64,000 nt of DNA from Ptiloglossa arizonensis (taxonomy: Eukaryota > Arthropoda > Insecta > Hymenoptera > Colletidae): positions 372,001 through 436,000 of the forward strand of contig NW_027478756.1 of assembly GCF_051014685.1 (NCBI RefSeq), in the 5' to 3' direction. Numbering within the stretch: the stretch's first letter is position 1; every line of letters begins with the position of its first letter. The notes under the pieces were generated by a model that ran no database searches, was not told the DNA's origin, and saw nothing but the letters and a program-made list of their open reading frames with translations. This document shows positions 50,024-62,900 of the stretch, one piece after another. The position numbers and the translations under genes are program-made.

Positions 50024-52185
50024 CTCAACCATTCCTTAACTTCAAACTCCCATATCTCGCGAACGAATTGACGAACTCGCGAAATTCTTGTTGCATCTGA
50101 AAACAGAAACTCGCCCGATTACAGCGGTGTGTGTATTTTTGCCCTAGGCCATAGTAGTTATTGGTTTCGAGTATCAGACATGCGAAAATTTTGATGGTTT
50201 CTCAACCATTCCTTAACTTCAAACTCCCATATCTCACGAACGAATTGACGAACTCGAGAAATTCTTGTTGCACCTGAAAGCAGAAATTCGCCGGATTACA
50301 GCGGTATGTGTATTTTTGCCCTAGGCCATAGTAGTTATTGGTTTCGAGTATCAGACTTGCGAAAATTTTGATGGTTTCTCAACCATTCCTTAATTTCAAA
50401 CTCCCATATCTCGCGAACGGATTGACGAACTCGAGAAATTCCTGTTGCATCTGAAAGCAGAAACTCGCGCGATTACAACGGTATGTATATTTTTCCCCTA
50501 GGCCTTTGTGGTTATTGGTTTCGAGAATCAGACATGCGAAAATTTTTATGGTTGCTCAACCATTCCTTAACTTCAAACTCCCATATCTCGCGAACGAATT
50601 GACGAACACGAGAAATTCTTGTTGCATCTGAAAGCAGAAACTCGCCCGATTACAACGGTATGTGTATTTTTCCCCTAGGCCTTTGTAGTTATTTGTTTCG
50701 AGTATCAGACCAGCGAAATTTTTGATGGTTTCTCAACCATTCCTTAACTTCAAACTCCCATATCTCGCGAACGGATTGACGAACTCGAGAAATTCCTGTT
50801 TCATCTGAAAGCAGAAACTCGCGCGATTACAACAGTATGTGTATTTTTCCCCTAGGCCTTTGTAGTTATTTGTTTCGAGTATTAGACTTGCGAAAATTTT
50901 GATGGTTTCTCAACCGTTCCTTAAATTCAAACTCCCATATCTCGCGAACGGATTGACGAACTCGCGAAGTTCCTGTTGCTTCTGAAAGTAGAAACTCGCC
51001 CCATTACAATGGTGTGTGTACTATTCCCCAAGGCCATTCCAGTTATTGGTTTCGAGTATCAGACCAGCGAAATTTTTGATGGTTTCTCAACCATTCCTTA
51101 ACTTCAAACTCCCACATCTCGCGAACGAATTGACGAACTCGCGAAATTCTTGTTGCATCTGAAAGCAGAAACTCGCCCGATTACAGCGGTGTGTGTATTT
51201 TTGCCCTAGGCCATAGTAGTTATTGGTTTCGAGTATCAGACATGCGAAAATTTTGATGGTTTCTCAACCATTCCTTAACTTCAAACTCCCATATCTCACG
51301 AACGAATTGACGAACTCGAGAAATTCTTGTTGCATCTGAAAGCAGAAATTCGCCGGATTACAGCGGTATGTGTGTTTTTCCCCTTGGCCTCTGTAGTTAT
51401 TGGTTTCGGGAATCAGACTTGCGAAAATTTTGATGGTTGCTCAACCATTCCTTAACTTCAAACTCCCATATCTCGCGAACGAATTGACGAACTCGCGAAA
51501 TTCTTGTTGCATCTGAAAGCAGAAACTCGCCCGATTACAGCGGTGTGTGTATTTTTGCCCTAGGCCATAGTAGTTATTGGTTTCGAGTTTCAGACATGCG
51601 AAAATTTTGATGGTTTCTCAACCATTCCTTAACTTCAAACTCCCATATCTCACGAACGAATTGACGAACTCGAGAAATTCTTGTTGCACCTGAAAGCAGA
51701 AATTCGCCGGATTACAGCGGTATGTGTATTTTTGCCCTAGGCCATAGTAGTTATTGGTTTCGAGTATCAGACTTGCGAAAATTTTGATGGTTTCTCAACC
51801 ATTCCTTAATTTCAAACTCCCATATCTCGCGAACGGATTGACGAACTCGAGAAATTCCTGTTGCATCTGAAAGCAGAAACTCGCGCGATTACAACGGTAT
51901 GTATATTTTTCCCCTAGGCCTTTGTGGTTATTGGTTTCGAGAATCAGAAATGCGAAAATTTTTATGGTTGCTCAACCATTCCTTAACTTCAAACTCCCAT
52001 ATCTCGCGAACGAATTGACGAACACGAGAAATTCTTGTTGCATCTGAAAGCAGAAACTCGCCCGATTACAACGGTATGTGTATTTTTCCCCTAGGCCTTT
52101 GTAGTTATTTGTTTCGAGTATCAGACCAGCGAAATTTTTGATGGTTTCTCAACCATTCCTTAACTTCAAACTCCCATATCTCACG
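50024..52185. repeat. 8-mer duplication (1,416 bp), with nested 6-mer and 2-mer copies
   Basis: 50,024-50,769 is repeated at 51,440-52,185, marked by TTGCACCTGAAAGC (50,269 and 51,685) and GGTATGTATATTTTTCC. Within it, the CGCGAAATTCTTG monomer occurs at about 50,077, 51,139 and 51,493, that is 1,062 and 354 bases apart. Also, 49,855-50,260 resembles 50,917-51,320. The result is a stack of overlapping duplications of different length. Confidence 0.88.
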
Positions 52186-53121
52186 AACGAATTGACGAAC
52201 TCGAGAAATTCCTATTGCATCTGAAAGCAGAAACTCGCCCGATTACAACGGTATGTGTATTTTTCCCCTAGGCCTCTGTAGTTATTGGTTTCGGGAATCA
52301 GACTTGCGAAAATTTTGATGGTTTCTCAACCATTCCATAACTTCAAACTCCCATATCTCGCGAACGGATTGACGAACTCGAGAAATTCCTCTTGCCTCTG
52401 AAAGTAGAAACTCGCCCGATTACGGTGGTGTGTGTACTTTTCCCCTAACTCATAGTAGTTATGGGTTTCGAGTATCAGACTTGCGAAAATTTTGATGGTT
52501 TCTCAACCATTCCTTAACTTCAAACTCCCGTATCTCGCGAACGGATTGACGAACTCGAGAAATTCCTCTTGCATCTGAAAGTAGAAACTCGCCCGATTAC
52601 AACGGTATGTGTAGTTTTCCCCTAGGCCTCTGTAGTTATTGGTTTCGGGAATCAGACTTGCGAAAATTTTGATGGTTGCCCAACCATTCCTTAACTTCAA
52701 ACTCCCATATCTCGCGAACGAATTGCCGAACTCGAGAAATTCCTATTGCATCTGAAAGCAGAAACTCGCCCGATTACAACGGTATGTGTATTTTTGCCCT
52801 AGGCCTCTGTAGTTATTGGTTTCGAGTATCAGACATGCGAAAATTTTGATGGTTTCTCAACCGTTCCTTAAATTCAAACTCCCATATCTCGCGAACGGAT
52901 TGACGAACTCGAGAAATTCCTGTTGCATCTGAAAGTAGAAACTCGCCCGATTACAATGGTATGTGTATTTTTGCCCTAGGCCATAGTCGTTATTGGTTTC
53001 GAGTATCAGACTTGCGAAAATTTTGATGGTTTCTCAACCATTCCTTAACTTCGAACTCCCATATCTCGCGAACGGATTGACGAACACGAGAAATTCCTAT
53101 TGCATCTGACAGCAGAAACTC
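52186..53121. repeat. 16-mer block E, copy 1
   Basis: 52,486-53,121 is repeated at 55,318-55,953, offset 2,832 (16 monomers). Differences include CCCGTATC/CCCATATC at 52,530, which gives an exact CENP-B-box core at 52527-52543 in this copy only, and TGTAGTTTTCC/TGTATTTTTCC. The AACTCATA variant at 52,447 is a one-mismatch form of the inverted repeat. Confidence 0.88.
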
Positions 53122-56100
53122 GCCCGATTTCAACGGTATGTGTACTTTTCGCCTAGGCCATTCCAGTTATTGGTTTCGAGTATCAGACCAGCGAAAATTT
53201 TGATGGTTGCTCAACCATTCCTGAACGTAAAACTCCCATATCTCGCGAACGGATTGACGAACTCGAGAAATTCCTGTTGCATCTGAAAGCAGAAACTCGC
53301 GCGATTACAACGGTATGTGTATTTTTCCCCTAGGCCTTTGTAGTTATTGGTTTCGAGTATCACACATGCGAAAATTTCGATGGTTTCTCAACCATTCCTT
53401 AACTTCGAACTCCCATATCTCGCGAACGGATTAACGAACTCGAGAAACTCCTATTGCATCTGAAAGCAGAAACTCGCCCGATTACAACGGTATGTGTATT
53501 TTTGCCCTAGGCCTCTGTGGTTATTGGTTTCGAGTATCAGACTTGCGAAAATTTTGATGGTTTCTCAACCGTTCCTTAAATTCAAACTCCCATATCTCGC
53601 GAACGGATTGACGAACTCGCGAAGTTCCTGTTGCTTCTGAAAGTAGAAACTCGCCCCATTACAATGGTGTGTGTACTATTCCCCTAGGCCATTCCAGTTA
53701 TTGGTTTCGAGTATCAGACCAGCGAAATTTTTGATGGTTTCTCAACCATTCCTTAACTTCAAACTCCCATATCTCGCGAACGGATGGACGAACTCGAGAA
53801 ATTCCTGTTTCATCTGAAAGTAGAAACTCGCCCGATTGCAAGGGTACGTGTATTTTTGCCCTAGGCCATAGTAGTTATTGGTTTCGAGTATCAGACCAGC
53901 GAAATTTTTGATGGTTTCTCAACCATTCCTTAACTTCAAACTCCCATATCTCGCGAACGGATGGACGAACTCGAGAAATTCCTGTTTCATCTGAAAGTAG
54001 AAACTCGCCCGATTGCAAGGGTACGTGTATTTTTTCCCTAGGCCTTTGTAGTTATTTGTTTCGAGTATCAGACTTGCGAAAATTTTGATGGTTTCTCAAC
54101 CATTCCTTAACTTCAAACTCCCATATCTCGCGAACGGATTGACGACCACGAGAAATTCTTATTCCATCTGAAAGCAGAAACTCGCCCGATTGCAAGGGTA
54201 CGTGTATTTTTGCCCTAGGCCATAGTAGTTATTGGTTTCGAGTATCAGACATGCGAAAATTTTGATGGTTTCTCAACCATTCCTTAACTTCAAACTCCCA
54301 TATCTCGCGAACGAATTGACGAACTCGAGAAATTCTTGTTGCATCTGAAAGCAGAAATTCGCCGGATTACAGCGGTATGTGTATTTTTGCCCTAGGCCAT
54401 AGTAGTTATTGGTTTCGAGTATCAGACTTGCGAAAATTTTGATGGTTTCTCAACCATTCCTTAATTTCAAACTCCCATATCTCGCGAACGGATTGACAAA
54501 CTCGAGAAATTCCTGTTGCATCTGAAAGTTGAAACTCGCCCCATTACAATGGTGTGTGTACTTTTCCCCTAGGCCATTCCAGTTATTGGTTTCGAGTATC
54601 AGACCAGCGAAATTTTTGATGGTTTCTCAACCATTCCTTAACTTCAAACTCCCATATGTCGCGAACGGATTGACGAACTCGAGAAATTCCTGTTTCATCT
54701 GAAAGCAGAAACTCGCGCGATTACAACAGTATGTGTATTTTTCCCCTAGGCCATAGTAGTTTTGGGTTTCGAGTATCAGACTTGCGAAAATTTTGATGGT
54801 TTCTCAAACATTCCTTAACTTCAAACTCCCATATCTCGCGAACGGATTGACGAACTCGAGAAATTCCTGTTGCATCTGAAAGTAGAAACTCGCCCGATTA
54901 CAATTGTGTGTGTACTTCTTCCCTAGGCCATTGCAGTTATTGGTTTCGAGTATCAGACCAGCGAAATTTTTGATGGCTCCTCAACCATTCCTTAACTTCA
55001 AACTCCCATATCTCGCGAACGGATTGACGAACTCGAGAAATTCTTGTTGCATCTGAAAGTAGAAACTCGCCCGATTACAACGGTATGTGTGTTTTTCCCC
55101 TTGGCCTCTGTTGTTATTGGTTTCGGGAATCAGACTTGCGAAAATTTTGATGGTTGCTCAACCATTCCTTAACTTCAAACTCCCATATCTCGCGAACGAA
55201 TTGACGAACTCGCGAAATTCTTGTTGCATCTGAAAGCAGAAACTCGCCCGATTACAGCGGTGTGTGTATTTTTGCCCTAGGCCATAGTAGTTATTGGTTT
55301 CGAGTATCAGACATTCGAAAATTTTGATGGTTTCTCAACCATTCCTTAACTTCAAACTCCCATATCTCGCGAACGGATTGACGAACTCGAGAAATTCCTC
55401 TTGCATCTGAAAGTAGAAACTCGCCCGATTACAACGGTATGTGTATTTTTCCCCTAGGCCTCTGTAGTTATTGGTTTCGGGAATCAGACTTGCGAAAATT
55501 TTGATGGTTGCCCAACCATTCCTTAACTTCAAACTCCCATATCTCGCGAACGAATTGCCGAACTCGAGAAATTCCTATTGCATCTGAAAGCAGAAACTCG
55601 CCCGATTACAACGGTATGTGTATTTTTGCCCTAGGCCTCTGTAGTTATTGGTTTCGAGTATCAGACATGCGAAAATTTTGATGGTTTCTCAACCGTTCCT
55701 TAAATTCAAACTCCCATATCTCGCGAACGGATTGACGAACTCGAGAAATTCCTGTTGCATCTGAAAGTAGAAACTCGCCCGATTACAATGGTATGTGTAT
55801 TTTTGCCCTAGGCCATAGTCGTTATTGGTTTCGAGTATCAGACTTGCGAAAATTTTGATGGTTTCTCAACCATTCCTTAACTTCGAACTCCCATATCTCG
55901 CGAACGGATTGACGAACACGAGAAATTCCTATTGCATCTGACAGCAGAAACTCGCCCCATTACAATGGTGTGTGTACTATTCCCCTAGGCCATTCCAGTT
56001 ATTGGTTTCGAGTATCAGACCAGCGAAATTTTTGATGGTTTCTCAACCATTCCTTAACTTCAAACTCCCATATCTCGCGAACGGATGGACGAACTCGAGA

Positions 56101-56869
56101 AATTCCTGTTTCATCTGAAAGTAGAAATTCGCCCGATTACAACGGTATGTGTATTTTTTCCCTAGGCCTTTGTAGTTATTTGTTTCGAGTATCAGACTTG
56201 CGAAAATTTTGATGGTTTCTCAACCATTCCTTAACTTCAAACTCCCATATCTCGCGAACGGATTGACGACCACGAGAAATTCCTATTCCATCTGAAAGCA
56301 GAAACTCGCCCGATTGCAAGGGTACGTGTATTTTTGCCCTAGGCCATAGTAGTTATTGGTTTCGAGTATCAGACATGCGAAAATTTTGATGGTTTCTCAA
56401 CCATTCCTTAACTTCAAACTCCCATATCTCGCGAACGAATTGACGAACTCGAGAAATTCTTGTTGCATCTGAAAGCAGAAATTCGCCGGATTACAGCGGT
56501 ATGTGTATTTTTGCCCTAGGCCATAGTAGTTATTGGTTTCGAGTATCAGACTTGCGAAAATTTTGATGGTTTCTCAACCATTCCTTAATTTCAAACTCCC
56601 ATATCTCGCGAACGGATTGACAAACTCGAGAAATTCCTGTTGCATCTGAAAGTTGAAACTCGCCCCATTACAATGGTGTGTGTACTTTTCCCCTAGGCCA
56701 TTCCAGTTATTGGTTTCGAGTATCAGACCAGCGAAATTTTTGATGGTTTCTCAACCATTCCTTAACTTCAAACTCCCATATGTCGCGAACGGATTGACGA
56801 ACTCGAGAAATTCCTGTTTCATCTGAAAGCAGAAACTCGCGCGATTACAACAGTATGTGTATTTTTCCC
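53122..56869. repeat. Duplication of 5-7 monomers with an extra monomer in copy 1
   Basis: 53,66x-53,83x matches 55,96x-56,13x at offset 2,301, and 54,01x-54,745 matches 56,14x-56,869 at offset 2,124. The shift of 177 comes from an extra GGATGGACG / GATTGCAAGGGTACG monomer at about 53,836-54,012. The marker TATTTTTTCCCTAGG (six T) at 54,029 and 56,153 confirms the pairing. Block E copy 2 (55,318-55,953) sits between. Confidence 0.87.
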
Positions 56870-59800
56870 CTAGGCCTTTGTAGTTATTGGTTTCGAGTAT
56901 CAGACATGCGAATATTTTGATGGTTTCTCAACCATTGCTCAACTTCAAACTCCCATATCTCGCGAATGGATTGACGAACACGAGAAATTCCTATTGCATC
57001 TGAAAGCAGAAACTCGCCCGATTTCAACGGTATGTGTACTTTTCCCCTAGGCCTTTGTAGTTATTGGTTTCGGGAATCAGACTTGCGAAAATTTTGATGG
57101 TTGCTCAACCATTCCTTAACTTCAAACTCCCATATCTCGCGAACGAATTGACGATCTCGAGAAATTCCTATTGCATCTGAAAGCAGAAACTCGCCCGATT
57201 ACATCGGTATGTGTACTTTTCCCCTAGGCCATTCCAGTTATTGGTTTCGAGTATCAGACCAGCGAAATTTTTGATGGTTTCTCAACCATTCCTTAACTTC
57301 AAACTCCCATATCTCGCGAACGGATTGACGAAATCGAGAAATTCCTGTTTCATCTGAAAGTAGAAACTCGCCCGATTACAACGGTATGTGTATTTTTCCC
57401 CTAGGCCTTTGTAGTTATTGGTTTCGGGAATCAGACTTGCGAAAATTTTGATGGTTGCTCAACCATTCCTTAACTTCAAACTCCCATATCTCGCGAAGGA
57501 ATTGACGAACTCGAGAAATTCCTATTGCATCTGACAGCAGAAACTCACCCGATTTCAACGGTATGTGTACTTTTCCCCTAAGCCATTCCAGTTATTGGTT
57601 TCGAGTATCAGACCAGCGAAAATTTTGATGGTTTCTCACCCATTCCCTAACTTCAAACTCCCATATCTCGCGAACGGATTGACGAACTCCAGAAATTCCT
57701 GTTGCATCTGAAAGTAGAATCTCGCCCGATTACATCGGTATGTGTATTTTTCCCCTGGGCCTTTGTAGTTATTGGTTTCGGGAATCAGACTTGCGAAAAT
57801 TTTGATGGTTTCTCAACCATCCCTTAACTTCAAACTCCCATATCTCGCGAACGGATTGACGAACACGAGAAATCCCTATTGCTTCTGAAAGCAGAAACTC
57901 GCCCCATTACAATGGTGTGTGTACTTTTCTCATAGGCCATTCCAGTTATTGGTTTCGAGTATCAGACAAGCGAAAATTTTTATGGTTTCTCATCCATTCC
58001 TGAACGTCAGACTCCCATATCTCGCGAACGGATTGACGAACTCGAGAAACTCCTATTGCATCTGAAAGTAGAAACTCGCCCGATTACAACGGTATGTGCA
58101 TGTTTCCCCTAGGCCTTTGTAGTTATTGGTTTCGGGAATCAGACTTGCGAAAATTTTGATGGTTGCTCAACCATTTCTTAACTTCAAACTCCCATATCTC
58201 GCGAACGAATTGACGAACTCGAGAAATTCCTGTTGCATCTGAAAGCAGAAAGTCGCCCGATTACAACGGTATGTTTATTTTTGCCCTAGGCCATAGTAGT
58301 TATTGGTTTCGAGTATCAGACAAGCGAATATTTTGATGGTTTCTCAACCATTCCTAAACTTCAAACTCCCATATCTCGCGAACGGATTGACGAACACGAG
58401 AAATTCCTATTGCATCTGAAAGCAGAAACTCGCCCGATTTCAACGGTATGTGTACTTTTCCCCTAGGCCTTTGTAGTTATTGGTTTCGGGAATCAGACTT
58501 GCGAAAATTTTGATGGTTGCTCAACCATTCCTTAACTTCAAACTCCCATATCTCGCGAACGAATTGACGAACTCGAGAAATTCCTATTGCATCTGAAAGC
58601 AGAAACTCGCCCGATTACAACGGTATGTGTATTTTTGCCCTTGGCCTCTGTAATTATTGGTTTCGAGTATCAGACATGCGAAAATTTTGATGGTTTCTCA
58701 ACCGTTCCTTAAATTCAAACTCCCATATCTCGCGAACGGATTGACGAACTCGAGAAATTCCTGTTGCATCTGAAAATAGAAAATCGCCCGATTACAAGGG
58801 TATGTGTATTTTTCCCCTAGGACTTTGTAGTTATAGGTTTCGGGAATCAGACTTGCGAAAATTTTGATGGTTGCACAACCATTCCTTAAATTCAAACTCC
58901 CATATCTCGCGAACGAATTGACGAACTCGAGAAATTCCTATTGCATCTGAAAGCAGAAACTCGCCCGATTACAGCGGTGTGTGTATTTTTGCCCTAGTTC
59001 ATAGTAGTTATGGGTTTCGAGTATCAGACTTGCGAAAATTTTGATGGTTTCTCAACCATTCCTTAACTTCAAACTCCCATATCTCGCGAACGGATTGACG
59101 AACTCGAGAAATTCCTCTTGCATCTGAAAGTAGAAACTCGCCCGATTACAACGGTATGTGTATTTTTCCCCTAGGCCTCTGTAGTTATTGGTTTCGGGAA
59201 TCAGACTTGCGAAAATTTTGATGGTTCCTCAAACATTCCTTAATTTCAAACTCCCATATCTCGGGAACGGATTGACGATCTCGAGGAATTCCTGTTGCAT
59301 CTGAAAGTAGAAACACGCCCGATTACAATGGTGTGTGTTCTTTTCCCCTAGGCCATAGTAGTTATTGGTTTCGAGTATCAGACTTGCGAAAATTTTGATG
59401 CTTTCTCAAACGTTCCTTAACTTCAAACTCCCATATCTCGCGAACGGATTGACGAACTCGAGAAATTCCTGTTGCATCTGAAAGTAGAAACTCGCACGAT
59501 TACAACGGCATGTGTATTTTTCCCCTAGGCCTTTGTAGTTATTGGTTTCGGGAATCAGACTTGCGAAAATTTTGATGGTTTCTCAACCATTTCTTCACTT
59601 CTAACTCCCATATCTGGCGAACGGATTGACGATCTCGAGAAGTTCCTGTTGCATCTCAAAGTAGAAACACGCCCGATTACAGTGGTGTGTGTACTTTTCC
59701 CCTAGGCCATTCCAGTTATTTGTTTCGAGTATCAGACCAGCGAAAATTTTGATGGTTTCTCAACCATTCCTTAATTTCAAACTCCCATATCTCGGGAACG

Positions 59801-59903
59801 GATTGACGATCTCGAGAAATTCCTGTTGCATCTGAAAGTAGAAGCTCGCCCGATTACAACGGTATGTGTATTTTTCCCCTAGGCCTTTGTAGTTATTGTT
59901 TTC
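56870..59903. repeat. Strictly alternating dimer region (354-bp periodicity)
   Basis: Reading the word after GGTTTCG, monomers alternate GGGAATC (type B) and GAGTATC (type A) without a break from about 56,888 (A) and 57,068 (B) to 59,903 (B), about 18 monomers; two B monomers then occur in a row at 59,903 and 60,078. Individual monomers are more divergent from each other than in the HOR blocks. The minus frame 58698-58895 is an artefact. Confidence 0.82.
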
Positions 59904-62900
59904 GGGAATCAGACTTGCGAAAATTTTGATGGTTCCTCAAACATTCCTTAACTTCAAACTCCCATATCTCGGGAACGGATTGACGATCTCGAGAAATTCC
60001 TGTTGCATCTGAAAGTAGAAACTCGCCCGATTACAACGGTATGTGTATTTTTCCCCTAGGCCTTTGTAGTTATTGGTTTCGGGAATCAGACTTGCGAAAA
60101 TTTTGATGGTTTCTCAACCATCCCTTAACTTCAAACTCCCATATCTCGCGAACGGATTGACGAACACGAGAAATTCCTATTGCTTCTGAAAGCAGAAACT
60201 CGCCCCATTACAATGGTGTGTGTACTTTTCTCATAGGCCATTCCAGTTATTGGTTTCGAGTATCAGACCAGCGAAAATTTTTATCGTTTCTCATCCATTC
60301 CTGAACGTCAAACTCCCATATCTCGCGAACGGATTGACGAACACGAGAAATTCCTATTGCATCTGAAAGCAGAAACTCGCCCGATTTCAACGGTATGTGT
60401 ACTTTTCCCCTAGGCCTTTGTAGTTATTGGTTTCGGGAATCAGACTTGCGAAAATTTTGATGGTTCCTCAACCATTCCTTAACTTCAAACTCCCACATCT
60501 CGCGAACGAATTGACGAACTCGAGAAATTCCTATTGCATCTGAAAGCAGAAACTCGCCCGATTACATCGGTATGTGTATTTTTGCCCTAGGCCTCTGTAG
60601 TTATTGGTTTCGAGTATCAGACATGCGAAAATTTTGATGGTTTCTCAACCGTTCCTTAAATTCAAACTCCCATATCTGGCGAACGGATTGACGATCTCGA
60701 GAAATTCCTGTTGCATCTCAAAGTAGAAACACCCCCGATTACAGTGGTGTGTGTACTTTTCCCCTAGGCCATTCCAGTTATTGGTTTCGAGAATCAGACC
60801 AGCGAAAATTTTGATGGTCTCTCAACCATTCCTTAATTTCAAACTCCCACATCTCGGGAACGGATTGACGATCTCGAGAAATTCCTGTTGCATCTGAAAG
60901 TAGAAACTCGCCCGATGACAACGGTATGTGTACTTTTCCCCTAGGCCATAGTAGTTATTGGTTTCGAGTATCAGACTTGCGAAAATTTTGATGGTTTCTC
61001 AACCATTCCTTAACTTCGAACTCCCATATCTGGCAAACGGATTGACGATCTCGAGAAATTCCTGTTGCATCTGAAAGTAGAAACTCGCCGGAATACAGCG
61101 GTGTGTGTATTTTTGCCCTAGGCCATAGTAGTTATTGGTTTCGAGTATCAGACTTGCGAAAATTTTGATGGTTTCTCAACCATTCCTTAACTTCGAACTC
61201 CTATATCTCGCGAACGGATTCACGAACTCGCGAAATTCCTGTTGCATCTGAAAGTAGAAACTCGCACGATTACAACGGCATGTGTATTTTTCCCCTAGGC
61301 CTTTGTAGTTATTGGTTTCGGGAATCAGGCTTGCGAAAATTTTGATGGTTTCTCAACCATTCCTTCACTTCTAACTCCCATATCTGGCGAACGGATTGAC
61401 GACCTCGAGAAATTCCTGTTGCATCTCAAAGTAGAAACACGCCCGATTACAGTGGTGTGTGTACTTTTCCCCTAGGCCATTCCAGTTATTGTTTTCGAGT
61501 ATCAGATCAGCGAAAATTTTGATGGTTCCTCAAACATTCCTTAACTTCAAACTCCCATATCTCGCGAATGGATTGACGAGCTCGAGAAATTCCTGTTGCA
61601 TCGGAAAGTAGAAACACGCCCGATTACAATGGTGTGTGTACTTTTCCCCTATGCCATAGTAGTTATTGGTTTCGAGTATCAGACTTGCGAAAATTTTGAT
61701 GGTTTCTCAACCATTCCTTAACTTCGAACTCCTATATCTCGCGAACGGATTCACGAACTCGCGAAATTCCTGTTGCATCTGAAAGTAGAAACTCGCACGA
61801 TTACAACGGCATGTGTATTTTTCCCCTAGGCCTTTGTAGTTATTGGTTTCGGGAATCAGGCTTGCGAAAATTTTGATGGTTTCTCAACCATTCCTTCACT
61901 TCTAACTCCCATATCTGGCGAACGGATTGACGACCTCGAGAAATTCCTGTTGCATCTCAAAGTAGAAACACGCCCGATTACAGTGGTGTGTGTACTTGTC
62001 CCCTAGGCCATTCCAGTTATTGTTTTCGAGTATCAGATCAGCGAAAATTTTGATGGTTTCTCAACCATTCCCTAACTTCAAACTCCCATATCTCGCGAAC
62101 GGATTGACGAACTCGAGAAATTCCTGTTGCATGTGAAAGTAGAAACACGCCCGATTACAATGGTGTGTTTTCTTTTCCCCTAGGCCATAGTAGTTATTGG
62201 TTTCGAGTATCAGACTTGCGAAAATTTTGATGGTTGCTCAAGCGTTCCTTAACTTCAAACTCCCATATCTCGCGAACGGATTGACGAACTTCTGAAATTC
62301 CTGTTGCATCTGAAAGTAGAAATTCGCGCGATTACAACGGTATGTGTATTTTTCCCCTAGGCCTTTGTAGTTATTGGTTTCGGGTATCAGACTTGCGAAA
62401 ACTTTGATGGTTTCTCAACCATTCCTTAAATTCTAACTCCCATATCTCGCGAACGGATTGACGAACTCGAGAAATTCCTGTTGCATCTGAAAGTAGAAAC
62501 TCGCCCGATTACAATGGTGTTTGTACTTTTCCCCTAGGCCATTCCAGTTATTGGTTTCGAGTTTCAGACCAGCGAAAATTTTGATGGTTTCTCAACCATT
62601 CCTTAACTTCAAACTCCCATATCTCGAGAACGGATTGACGAACTCGAGAAATTCCTATTGCATCTGAAAGTAGTAACTTGCCCGATTACAACGGTATGTG
62701 TATTTTCCCCTAGGCCTTTGTAGTTATTGGTTTCGGAAATCAGACTTGCGAAAATTTTGATGGTTCCTCAAACATTCCTTAATTTCAAACTCCCATATCT
62801 CGGGAACGGATTGACGATCTCGAGGAATTCCTGTTGCATCTGAAAGTAGAAACACGCCCGATTACAATGGTGTGTGTATTTTTGCCCTAGGCCATTCCAG

